Assembly: GCA_007571355.1 (NCBI GenBank)
Contig: RKRO01000298.1
Coordinates: forward strand, 1 to 7,637
DNA from: Candidatus Poribacteria bacterium
GTDB taxonomy: Bacteria; Poribacteria; WGA-4E; WGA-3G
DNA: 7,637 nt
Reading direction: 5' to 3'
Under the pieces are notes generated by a model, which had not been told where the DNA came from, did not search any database, and worked only from the letters and a program-made list of their open reading frames with translations. Below are positions 1 through 6,590 of the stretch, in pieces (position 1 is the stretch's first letter; the number at the start of each line of letters is the position of its first letter). The position numbers and the translations under genes are program-made.

Positions 1-1
1 A

Positions 2-1114
2 TATCAGGCGTGGCTATCTTCGCATAAGCCGTTTCACTGGTTCATAGCGTTCTACGGCATTCTCAAGAAGGGTGGGTTTGATGTCATCATCGGCAATCCC
101 CCCTATGTAGAATATAGCAAGGTGAAGAAGGACTACAAACTCCACGGGTATGAGACAGAACGTTGTGGTAATCTCTACGCATTTGTAACTGAAAGAAGTT
201 TAAAACTTTTGAATAGTTACAGCAGTTTTGGCTTCATTGTGCCGTTAAGCCTTGTCTGTACACAGAGAGTAGAAACACTGCAAAAAATACTCTCTCAATT
301 ATCAAAATCAGTGTGGCTAAGTAATTTCGCTGAAAGACCAAGTAAACTCTTTGTCGGTGCTGAAGTTTTGTTAACAATTTTATTAAGTAGAGTTGGGAGA
401 AAAGTAGAATCTACTTTTGCTACAACTGAATTTATAAAGTGGACTAGCGATGAGAGAGCGGATCTCTTTGATTGTATTGTTTATCATTCAACCACGGCAA
501 AAATTAAATCACACATTATCCCGAAACTTTCCTCAAATACTGAATCTTATATCCTTGGAAAATTATTCTCTCACACGGAACCTGTAGGGAATCAGCTGCT
601 AAAACGTTCCAAGTACTTGATTTATTATCGCACTAGTGGTGGGCGATATTGGAAAGTATTTACTGATTTCCCACCGGCATTCAAAGTCAATGGTAGATCA
701 GGACAATCTAAAGCTGAAAGGGCATTAGGCGTTAAAACCTCCGAGATATTAATACCTATTATTGCGGCTCTTAGCAGTAATCTATTTTGGTGGTGGTATA
801 CCATTACAGCGGACTGCCGAAATCTTCCCGTATCTACGGTTCAGGATTTTCCTATTCCAACATCTATACTCTATGATTCTCAGTTTGTCGAACTTGGTCG
901 GAAATACCTGGATGATTTGCGAAACAATAGTACAATGGAAGTTAGTCAAAAATCGACTGGGTACACTGAAACACAGTCGTTTAAGGTTCAAAAATCCAAG
1001 CACATCATCGACGAGATTGATCGCGTACTTGCCCACCACTACGGCTTCACAGACGAGGAATTGGATTTCATCATCAACTACGACATCAAATACCGAATGG
1101 GGTTGGGAAAATGA
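2..1114 (+). CDS. Eco57I/type IIG-like adenine-specific DNA methyltransferase, C-terminal part (5' end outside window)
   Basis: The frame is open from base 2 to the TGA at 1112-1114, so about 370 C-terminal residues are present and the N-terminus lies outside the window. Bases 95-106 encode NPPY inside FDVIIGNPPYVEY, the motif IV of N6-adenine (gamma-class) methyltransferases that binds the target adenine. A strand plus IVPLSL segment follows, as expected for the end of the catalytic fold. The rest, including YYRTSGGRYWKVF and a Trp-rich NLFWWWYTI segment, fits the target-recognition region of large Eco57I-type or PglX-like enzymes. The end, DEIDRVLAHHYGFTDEELDF, is a typical tail for such proteins. 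The family transfers methyl groups from S-adenosylmethionine to DNA adenine, and some members also carry a nuclease domain at the N-terminus, which cannot be seen here. The internal GTG at 122 is not a credible start because it would remove NPPY. No partner restriction gene is visible downstream. The family call is firm; full restriction-modification versus orphan methylase is undecided. Confidence 0.88.
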   Translation, partial: YQAWLSSHKPFHWFIAFYGILKKGGFDVIIGNPPYVEYSKVKKDYKLHGYETERCGNLYAFVTERSLKLLNSYSSFGFIVPLSLVCTQRVETLQKILSQLSKSVWLSNFAERPSKLFVGAEVLLTILLSRVGRKVESTFATTEFIKWTSDERADLFDCIVYHSTTAKIKSHIIPKLSSNTESYILGKLFSHTEPVGNQLLKRSKYLIYYRTSGGRYWKVFTDFPPAFKVNGRSGQSKAERALGVKTSEILIPIIAALSSNLFWWWYTITADCRNLPVSTVQDFPIPTSILYDSQFVELGRKYLDDLRNNSTMEVSQKSTGYTETQSFKVQKSKHIIDEIDRVLAHHYGFTDEELDFIINYDIKYRMGLGK

Positions 1115-1140
1115 TACAAGTAGACGACAACGTTTCATTT

Positions 1141-1158
1141 CCCCCTGCTTGCGGGGGG
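1141..1158. repeat. G/C-rich stem-loop downstream of the methyltransferase
   Basis: Five C (1141-1145) pair with five G (1154-1158), extended by a T-G wobble and a G-C pair, around a CTTG tetraloop. A second G-run (1162-1166) could compete for pairing. It lies 26 bases after the methyltransferase stop. No T-tract follows, so an ordinary intrinsic terminator is not supported. It may be a dispersed intergenic palindrome or a weak transcript-end structure. Confidence 0.4.
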
Positions 1159-1181
1159 TAGAGGGGGTATAAGAATTAATC

Positions 1182-1199
1182 AAATTGGGAAAATTGGGA
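1182..1199. repeat. Perfect 9-bp tandem duplication
   Basis: AAATTGGGA occurs twice in direct tandem (1182-1190 and 1191-1199), followed by a T-run at about 1201-1206. I see no gene in the stretch 1200-1362. The duplication is probably a replication-slippage product in non-coding DNA and no function is claimed. Confidence 0.6.
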
Positions 1200-1362
1200 A
1201 TTTTTTAAGGGACAAAACCCACGCCTTTCCAAGGTTTACAAGTTCTTAAAAATTACCAATGCATGGTCAATCGGACTTATCGTAGATTTCAGGATGAATT
1301 GCCTACTTTTCCCCACGGATAACTGAATGCTCCACGGTGATTTAGTTTTATAGTTGTTAATA

Positions 1363-1398
1363 AGCAAAAGTCGCGTGACTTCTCACGCGACTTCTGCT
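1363..1398. repeat. Perfect 11-bp stem-loop abutting the IS1 remnant
   Basis: AAGTCGCGTGA (1368-1378) is followed by the loop CTTC (1379-1382) and its exact reverse complement (1383-1393). After one A/C mismatch the pairing resumes for four more pairs (1363-1366 with 1395-1398). It would form a very stable hairpin in DNA or RNA on either strand. There is no T-tract. It ends only about 15 bases before recognisable IS1 transposase coding begins, at the point where the transposase homology is lost. It may be a small palindromic repeat inserted into or left beside the element, or a factor-dependent terminator. Confidence 0.6.
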
Positions 1399-1410
1399 AT
1401 ACTTCATCTT

Positions 1411-1752
1411 CAAAATGTATGGGGTGATCGGGATAAAGCAACCCTTGAAAAACGCATCGGACACTTAGCAAAATGGAATGTGAAGGTCTATCACACTGAT
1501 GCCTATCCGGTCTATGCCGCTGTGATCTCGCGAGAAAAGTTGGCGCAGACCAAAGCAGAGACACATGGTATTGAGCGCGACACTTGCCGTATGCGGCATT
1601 GGTTCTGGTGTTTCAAACGCAAGTCGGTTATCATCTCGAAAAGCGCGGAGAGGATGAATGTGACAATCGCCCTATTTGCGAGATTTCGCGTGAATGGAGA
1701 TATTTTCGACATCGTAAAAATTAGGAAAACCCAAACCCGTATCATTAGTTAG
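1411..1752 (+). pseudogene. IS1-family transposase (InsB-like), 3' remnant
   Basis: The reading frame from about 1411 encodes RDKATLEKRIGHLAKWNV, then HTDAYPVYAA, HGIERDTCRMR and FKRKSVIISKSAE. These match the order of conserved blocks in the IS1 DDE transposase: the second catalytic Asp (codon at 1498-1500) within TDxxPxY and the catalytic Glu (1573-1575) within IER, followed by the RKS..SKS block. The first catalytic Asp and the whole N-terminal zinc-finger/InsA part are absent. Upstream the frame runs into a perfect hairpin at 1363-1398 with no family likeness, and the last about 15 residues before the TAG at 1750-1752 look non-native. No convincing terminal inverted repeats were found. 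IS1 elements transpose by DDE chemistry, but this copy cannot be active by itself. It is evidence that the locus has received mobile DNA. Confidence 0.8.
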
Positions 1753-1816
1753 CCGAAAACCCTCAAAATTAAAAGAAGTGAGCCGAATCCAAGGGGATAA
1801 TAAAGAACACGAAATA

Positions 1817-3208
1817 TCAATGTCCAAGCCCGGGGGCAGTAAGGATATGTGTGCCGACTGTCCCGTCGGTGATATTGAAAATTGATGGAAATTCATCTTG
1901 CCAACCGTCGTTGGCATGCGGACAGAATTGGCGAGCGTTGCCTTCAATGGCTGTCACACCCCGAATGCGTGCGGCGAGTCCGGCGGAGTGTAAGAACGAT
2001 GCCCCCGGACACGTCAGATCCTGTACCGCGAGGAACATACCATATTCTGCTGCAGCGGCACCCATCAACAACGCTTGAGACTGCCCTTTACACGCTTTAA
2101 GTGCGACACCAGAATACCCTTGCTCACGTGCCAATAGGAAGGTCTCGAAGTCGGTTAGCGATTCATCGATCACCACGGGTTTTATTTCTGCGGCCTTGTG
2201 CATCTTATTTTCAGGGTGTGCCTTCAGATCTCGATCTGTCGGTTGCTCGATATAAGCAAGGCGTTGGAAAGCGTTACTTTCTGCCGCTTGAATCTGGTTG
2301 AGAAACTCCAATAGATATTCAACATCTTGACAGGTTTCGTTAAAATCAGCGGAGTAGTGCCAAGTATCAACACCACGTTTTGCCTGTGTTTCCGCTGTGA
2401 CTTTATCAATCGCGAGAACGCGTGCGACATCCCAATCCAGATCGTCGCCGTTAAGTTTAATTTTTAGGTGCGTCAATCCATCAGCGGCAATCCATTCAGG
2501 AAGCGTCTCTGGTAGACCGTCATTGAGGCGTTCTGCGATGTCGGCATCGGTGAGGGGATCCAATGCGCCGATGAGATGATAGAGCGGCATGTGAGACTTC
2601 GGTTGGCGTGAGGTGTACTGGTCGAGATATTTCCCGGTGAACCGATCATTTACACTTTTGTCAAGCAAGTTTTGGTTTGCAAGCGGCACCAAAAAATGTG
2701 ATACATCTGCCTGAATGAAATCTTTACCTAAGCCGTCGTAGCTATTGATGCCGTTTGCTTTCCCAAATGCGTCGTGGATTGCAGCATCAAGCGGACTGGT
2801 TGTGACGACGGTACAAAGTTTCGGGATCGGTGATGCAAGTTGCATGTCGTCAGACAGTTCGTCCGAGATTCGTAAAAATTCGGGTTCCAGCACCTCAGAG
2901 AGCTCCAATGGATGCGCGCAGAGTGTGCACGCTTTTGCTGCGTCTACGGCCAATTCGGCGAGTTTTTTCATCGCTGCGAGGCTCTGATCGAAAGGCGCGT
3001 AGCGCGGCGGGAATGCCCAAACGTTACCTAGTGGCATTGAACCTTTGCCTTCTGCCTCTTTTCCGTCGCGCGTCTGGACTTGCATCCGGACGTTAAAGAG
3101 GACGCAGTGATCTGTAGGCACGCCGCCGAATTTGAGCGGAGTGCGGTATTGGTGTTCTTCAAAATCGTAATGAACGTCAAGGATGCGGATATCCGTAGGT
3201 CTTGGCAT
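1817..3208 (-). CDS. Enolase-superfamily enzyme (mandelate racemase/muconate lactonizing type)
   Basis: This is an intact 463-residue protein with ATG at 3208-3206 preceded by AGAGG nine to five bases upstream, and TGA at 1819-1817. The C-terminal barrel carries the superfamily active site in order: KIK at 249-251 (KxK base), metal ligands D288 (in SADFNE), E321 (in YIEQP) and D348/E349 (in IDES), and a second-face lysine K371 in ALKACKGQ, equivalent to the MLE-subgroup Lys. The family abstracts a proton alpha to a carboxylate using Mg2+, which leads to epimerisation, dehydration or cycloisomerisation. The substrate cannot be read from sequence. At 463 residues it is longer than the usual 360-400, with extra sequence mainly between residues 90 and 210, before the barrel. 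No signal peptide is seen, so it should be cytoplasmic. It is transcribed divergently from the SHMT-like gene and shares an upstream element with it. The fold is confident; the reaction is not. Confidence 0.9.
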   Translation of the reverse strand: MPRPTDIRILDVHYDFEEHQYRTPLKFGGVPTDHCVLFNVRMQVQTRDGKEAEGKGSMPLGNVWAFPPRYAPFDQSLAAMKKLAELAVDAAKACTLCAHPLELSEVLEPEFLRISDELSDDMQLASPIPKLCTVVTTSPLDAAIHDAFGKANGINSYDGLGKDFIQADVSHFLVPLANQNLLDKSVNDRFTGKYLDQYTSRQPKSHMPLYHLIGALDPLTDADIAERLNDGLPETLPEWIAADGLTHLKIKLNGDDLDWDVARVLAIDKVTAETQAKRGVDTWHYSADFNETCQDVEYLLEFLNQIQAAESNAFQRLAYIEQPTDRDLKAHPENKMHKAAEIKPVVIDESLTDFETFLLAREQGYSGVALKACKGQSQALLMGAAAAEYGMFLAVQDLTCPGASFLHSAGLAARIRGVTAIEGNARQFCPHANDGWQDEFPSIFNITDGTVGTHILTAPGLGH

Positions 3209-3216
3209 AATTTCCT

Positions 3217-3239
3217 CTTTTTAATTATTCCTTGCGGAG
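3217..3239 (-). promoter_or_regulatory. Shared 23-bp upstream element, copy ahead of the enolase-superfamily gene
   Basis: Read on the minus strand, it is CTCCGCAAGG, then AATAA, then TTAAAAAG, ending 8 bases before the ATG and overlapping the start of the ribosome binding site. The same pattern, with 20 of 23 bases identical, stands at 3408-3430 on the plus strand upstream of the divergent SHMT-like gene. The identical orientation relative to each gene argues for a functional or duplicated leader or operator. A role in co-regulation is inferred. Confidence 0.5.
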
Positions 3240-3407
3240 AAACGACGTGAATGTAAAAATGGACATGCATTCCTTAAATCCGCACTCCATTTCATTACGT
3301 GTTACGGGTTTTATACTACTTTAATTCTATCATCAAGACGAGAGCCTGCAACAACGGTGCGGGTAGATCAACGGAAAGGTAGGTCAATCTTGAAATTTGA
3401 CTGACTG

Positions 3408-3430
3408 CTCCGCAAGGTAAAGTTAAAAAG
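3408..3430 (+). promoter_or_regulatory. Shared 23-bp upstream element, copy ahead of the SHMT-like gene
   Basis: It reads CTCCGCAAGG, then TAAAG, then TTAAAAAG, and ends 77 bases before the SHMT-like ATG. It is the partner of the copy at 3217-3239. A TTGACT hexamer lies just upstream (3397-3402), but no good -10 box sits 16-18 bases later, so I do not call a promoter here. The remainder of the 299-bp divergent intergenic region shows no further gene. A TATACT hexamer at 3312-3317 is a weak -10 candidate without a clear -35. Confidence 0.5.
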
Positions 3431-3507
3431 CATAGTAACTGATTTTCTATAGCACGTCAAGTAATTTCTCTACCCCTTGCGCTGCAACCAAACGGAGGTT
3501 TCTTCAA

Positions 3508-4746
3508 ATGACACATAACGCAAAGGTTCAAAAACTCACCACACTTCTTGATCAACATCAAACGTATCGGGACACCTGTCTTAATCTCATTGCTTCGGAG
3601 AACACACCTTCGCCGTTGGTAGAGGAACTTTTTGACGAACGGTTGGCACGGCGATATGGGAATTATTCTGGGACCGACATTTATCAACGGAATTACAAAG
3701 GCAATCGTTATATTGCTGAAATCGAGGGTTACACGCAGGCCTTAGCAAAGGAGCTCTTCGGTGCAGCGCATGTCGATTTCCGACCGTTATCAGGGAATAT
3801 CGCGGGGATTGCAACAACGTTTGCATTAGCAAAGCCGGGCGATACCGCGTTAGAGGTGCATAACGGACACCACTATGCCGAAAAACTGCTATCTTCGCCG
3901 CTGAAGATAAACCTCGAATCAATCCCCATTCCCTGGGACGGGGCGCGTTCAAACATCGACCTCGATGCAACGCTTGCACTGATTGCGAAACACAAGCCGA
4001 GAATCGTCAACATCGGCTCCGGCGTGTTTCTCTTTCCGCAACCTGTACGGGAGTTGAAACAGGCGATGCGCGAAGCAAATCCGGATGCCTACCTCATCTA
4101 TGATGCCTCACACGTCATTGGACTCATCGCTGGTAGACGATTTCAGTCTCCTTTTGATGAAGGCGCGGATGTGATTATTTCCAGCACACATAAAACCCTT
4201 GCTGGCCCCCAAGGAGGAATGGTCCTAACCAACGATGCATCTATTGCTGAGCGCGTCGCGAGAAGTGTCTATCCGTTGCTGATGAGCAATCACCACCTAA
4301 ATCGACTTCCGGCGTTAGCAGGAACGTTTATAGAGTGGATGGAATGCGGTGAGGCACAAGCAGATGCGATTATTGCGAACGCGAAAGCACTCGGTCAAGC
4401 GTTAGCCGAACGCGGTGTCCCGATGCTGGGTGCCGATCTCGGCTTCACGGAGTCGCATACCTTGATACTGATTGTAGATAAGTATGGAGAGGGCGATACA
4501 CTCGCGAATCATCTGGAAGCATGCCATATTATTACGGGGGCAGCAGGATTATCACCGGAAGTCGGGACATCCGGATTGCGTATCGGCGTTCAGGAAGTTA
4601 CAAGATGGGGGATGACACCAGCAGATGCCCCGGACATCGCGGAATGTATTGTCGCAGCACTCTCCGGCGGAACCCCTGAAGAACTTAAACCAAAAGTCGC
4701 GAAAGTCGCGCGCCGTTTCGATACAATCCAGTTCGTTGTCGATTAG
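3508..4746 (+). CDS. Serine hydroxymethyltransferase-like PLP enzyme, divergent active site
   Basis: This intact 412-residue protein has GGAGG at 3494-3498 nine bases before the ATG, and TAG at 4744-4746. It belongs to fold-type I PLP enzymes of the SHMT family: LIASEN at 27-32, RPLSGN at 92-97, H121/H122 where the ring-stacking His is expected, YDASH at 198-202 (D199 for the pyridine nitrogen), SSTHKTLAGPQGG with the Schiff-base lysine K229, and SGLRIG with R358 for the substrate carboxylate. Canonical SHMT moves a one-carbon unit between serine and tetrahydrofolate. By eye against E. coli GlyA, the segment holding Y55-A-E57 reads Y50-G-N52 here, so the Glu needed for folate-dependent turnover seems replaced by Asn. 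R235 is Q235, as in archaeal-type enzymes. The loop from Y50 to AKELFG is also three residues longer. An aldolase acting on a beta-hydroxy amino acid without folate is a fair alternative to housekeeping glyA. Its divergent enolase-family neighbour supports a catabolic role. No symbol is assigned for that reason. Confidence 0.88.
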   Translation: MTHNAKVQKLTTLLDQHQTYRDTCLNLIASENTPSPLVEELFDERLARRYGNYSGTDIYQRNYKGNRYIAEIEGYTQALAKELFGAAHVDFRPLSGNIAGIATTFALAKPGDTALEVHNGHHYAEKLLSSPLKINLESIPIPWDGARSNIDLDATLALIAKHKPRIVNIGSGVFLFPQPVRELKQAMREANPDAYLIYDASHVIGLIAGRRFQSPFDEGADVIISSTHKTLAGPQGGMVLTNDASIAERVARSVYPLLMSNHHLNRLPALAGTFIEWMECGEAQADAIIANAKALGQALAERGVPMLGADLGFTESHTLILIVDKYGEGDTLANHLEACHIITGAAGLSPEVGTSGLRIGVQEVTRWGMTPADAPDIAECIVAALSGGTPEELKPKVAKVARRFDTIQFVVD

Positions 4747-4836
4747 TTAGTGACGCGAAAAACGTAGGCGCGGTTTAAAACGAGTCTAAATTAACGTGAA
4801 TTTGATACATACTGAAGGCAAACGCACTTTCTCTGA

Positions 4837-4859
4837 AAATCCCCTGATAAGGGGGATTT
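4837..4859. terminator. Hairpin downstream of the SHMT-like gene
   Basis: AAATCCCC (4837-4844) pairs perfectly with GGGGATTT (4852-4859) around a 7-base loop, 91 bases after the SHMT-like stop. Only a short T-run closes it. It resembles the AAATCCCC-type palindromes common in intergenic DNA of some bacteria, so it could be a dispersed repeat as much as a terminator. Confidence 0.4.
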
Positions 4860-4875
4860 AGGCGGTTGTCTTTCT

Positions 4876-4894
4876 AAAGCTCGCTGCTTTTTTT
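4876..4894 (+). terminator. Possible intrinsic terminator with seven-T tail
   Basis: AAAGC (4876-4880), a TCGCT loop and GCTTT (4886-4890) run directly into more T, giving seven consecutive T at 4888-4894. The stem is short and weak, so this is a modest candidate. Together with the hairpin at 4837-4859 it could separate the SHMT-like transcript from the sulfatase. Confidence 0.3.
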
Positions 4895-4903
4895 GTGAGT
4901 TTT

Positions 4904-4940
4904 TATCAAGTTAGTCCAAAACGACTAATTCCGCTTGATA
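4904..4940 (+). promoter_or_regulatory. Nested stem-loop in the sulfatase leader
   Basis: An outer stem TATCAAG (4904-4910) pairs with CTTGATA (4934-4940). Directly inside it TTAGTC (4911-4916) pairs with GACTAA (4923-4928) around the loop CAAAAC, with a 5-base bulge TTCCG on the 3' side. All 13 pairs are Watson-Crick. It ends 39 bases before the sulfatase ATG and so may act as an RNA leader structure or a dyad operator. Function is inferred only from position and symmetry. Confidence 0.45.
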
Positions 4941-4979
4941 ATCTGAGGGGATAGAATACGGAACAAAATGGAGGTAAAC

Positions 4980-6401
4980 ATGCGTTCACCCAATATAATT
5001 TTAATGATGTGCGACGACCTTGGATATGGCGATGTGGGATTTAACGAAAATGAAATTATCAAAACCCCGAATTTGGACAGACTAGCGAGTCATGGGATCC
5101 GATTTACGCGGTTTTATGCAGGAGGACCAGTCTGTTCCCCGACGCGAGGGACATGTTTGACCGGGCGACATTATTTTCGATACGGCATAACACATGCCAA
5201 TCGAGGGCACTTGCCCGCACAGGAAATCACACTGGCGAGAATGCTAAAATCGTTTGGCTATGCAACCGGACATTTTGGAAAATGGCATCTTGGAACGCTG
5301 GACCCGAATTATTCGGGGAAACCGAATCGCAATCCGGCGCGTAATTACGCGCCGCCGTGGGAACGGGATTACGATGCGTCTTTTGCTACAGAATATGCAG
5401 TTCCAACTTGGGATCCCGCAGTGGGTGTCCAGAGTGGCGGTAGACGTTCGGACCGCCCGTGGGCATCGCCTTACTACGAGAATGGAAAACTGGCTACAGA
5501 GAATCTAAAAGGATGCGATTCCCGGGTATTGATGGATCGCGCAATTGCGTTTATCGAACAAACGCTTGAAAAGGGCGAACCGTTCTTTACGACAATCTGG
5601 TTTCACGCGCCGCATACTCCAGTCTTTGCCGGACCGGAATACCGAAAAATGTACGCCGAATACAGCGAAAATGAGCAACACTATTACGGCTGTATTACCG
5701 CAATAGATGATCAGGTGGGACGGTTGTATCATACTTTGGCAGCATGGGGCGTATCCCAAAACACGATGATCTGGTTCTGTTCGGACAACGGACCCGAAGG
5801 ACGTACAGGTCAGGAGGGTCGGAACCGAGGCTCGACAGGTGGCTTGCGCGGACGAAAACGTTCTTTGTTTGACGGCGGTGTCGGCGTGCCGGCACTCTTG
5901 CACTGGCCGGGGCATGCAGACCCCGGACGCGTGGTGGAAATGCCCTGCAGCACCCTGGATTACTTCCCGACGATCGCCGAAACGCTGCAATTTGAAATGC
6001 CCGATAATCGTCCCATTGACGGCATCAGTCTGCTACCGACCCTTGAAGGAGACATGACAGAACGTCCGACCCCTATTCCGTATCGGTTCAATAGTGGAAA
6101 AGGCGCGATGTTTCACGCACCGACCATCGCTATGATGGATAACCGATATAAATGCTTGACCAATCTATCAAATGATGGCAGCGAAGATTTGTGTTTTGAT
6201 ATGATTGAAGACCGCGGAGAAACCATCAACTTGGCAGATGAACAACGCGAGCGATTAAGACAAACCCGCAAGTCACTGCGGCAATGGCTCCACTCATGTA
6301 AGGTGAGTCATAATGGTGGGGATTATGATGAGGCGTTTGAACCTGTTGCGCCGTTTGAGGATGTCACAGGAGATTGGTTGTCAAGCAGAAACAGAAATTA
6401 A
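4980..6401 (+). CDS. Sulfatase (formylglycine-dependent, alkaline phosphatase superfamily)
   Basis: I choose the ATG at 4980 (473 residues) because GGAGG at 4970-4974 sits five bases before it; the in-frame ATG at 4968 overlaps that site and would lack one. Numbered from 4980, the active site is complete: D12-D13 (Ca2+), C52 in CSPTRG, the CxPxR motif whose Cys is oxidised to formylglycine by a maturase, R56, K101 and H103 in the second signature GYATGHFGKWHLG, H209 in WFHAPH, D269-N270 in SDNGP, and K293 in LRGRKRS. The enzyme hydrolyses sulfate esters. Overall likeness is to arylsulfatase/N-acetylgalactosamine-sulfatase relatives, but the substrate, whether carbohydrate or small molecule, is not readable. 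No signal peptide is present: MRSPNIILMMCDD begins straight with the first core strand, so it should be cytoplasmic, unlike many polysaccharide sulfatases. No maturase gene is in the window. A structured leader precedes it. Confidence 0.95.
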   Translation: MRSPNIILMMCDDLGYGDVGFNENEIIKTPNLDRLASHGIRFTRFYAGGPVCSPTRGTCLTGRHYFRYGITHANRGHLPAQEITLARMLKSFGYATGHFGKWHLGTLDPNYSGKPNRNPARNYAPPWERDYDASFATEYAVPTWDPAVGVQSGGRRSDRPWASPYYENGKLATENLKGCDSRVLMDRAIAFIEQTLEKGEPFFTTIWFHAPHTPVFAGPEYRKMYAEYSENEQHYYGCITAIDDQVGRLYHTLAAWGVSQNTMIWFCSDNGPEGRTGQEGRNRGSTGGLRGRKRSLFDGGVGVPALLHWPGHADPGRVVEMPCSTLDYFPTIAETLQFEMPDNRPIDGISLLPTLEGDMTERPTPIPYRFNSGKGAMFHAPTIAMMDNRYKCLTNLSNDGSEDLCFDMIEDRGETINLADEQRERLRQTRKSLRQWLHSCKVSHNGGDYDEAFEPVAPFEDVTGDWLSSRNRN

Positions 6402-6430
6402 GCAGAGCCCTTCAATTGTTTCGAATCACT

Positions 6431-6468
6431 CTGGTAGGAGGGGTTTCTAACCCCGATTCTTGTGAATC
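6431..6468. repeat. Double hairpin after the sulfatase gene
   Basis: GGGGTT (6440-6445), loop TCT and AACCCC (6449-6454) form a perfect stem. Immediately after, GATTC (6455-6459) pairs with GAATC (6464-6468) around TTGT. It starts 30 bases after the sulfatase stop, where a terminator is expected, but the T-content after the first stem is low. The leading GGTAGGAGGGGTTTCTAACC has the look of a dispersed intergenic palindrome; copy number cannot be judged from one window. Confidence 0.45.
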
Positions 6469-6540
6469 ATAGCGCGTGCCTGTTCCGAAGATGCGCGCAG
6501 AAAATGGAGAATTGAATGGCTCCACACCGATATATTTTTT

Positions 6541-6569
6541 TTGACAAAACGCGATACTTTTTTTACAAT
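6541..6569 (+). promoter_or_regulatory. Near-consensus sigma-70 promoter
   Basis: TTGACA (6541-6546), an exact 17-bp spacer, then TACAAT (6564-6569), which differs from TATAAT by one base. A T-run upstream of the -35 resembles an UP element. Expected transcription start is near 6576. No recognised gene follows for about 450 bases, so the product may be a non-coding RNA, a short peptide, or the leader of the TIR-like gene. Confidence 0.6.
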
Positions 6570-6590
6570 AGAGATCGGCAGACTTTCTGA

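Noticed and set aside
122..124. GTG as the start of the methyltransferase gene
   Set aside because: The frame is open through the window start and upstream codons encode the NPPY motif, so this is an internal valine in a truncated gene.
782..1183. 133-codon minus-strand frame at the end of the methyltransferase
   Set aside because: It overlaps conserved methyltransferase sequence and has no recognisable motif or ribosome binding site.
1336..1800. IS1-type terminal repeats starting at GGTGA (1336-1340)
   Set aside because: GGTGA resembles an IS1 end, but no matching inverted copy or target duplication was found after the transposase stop, so element boundaries are not called.
4968..4970. Upstream ATG as the sulfatase start
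   Set aside because: It overlaps the GGAGG that is ideally placed for the ATG at 4980 and has no ribosome binding site of its own.
5505..5990. 161-codon minus-strand open frame inside the sulfatase gene
   Set aside because: It is antisense to conserved sulfatase motifs, has no family likeness, and is best explained as a shadow of the real gene.
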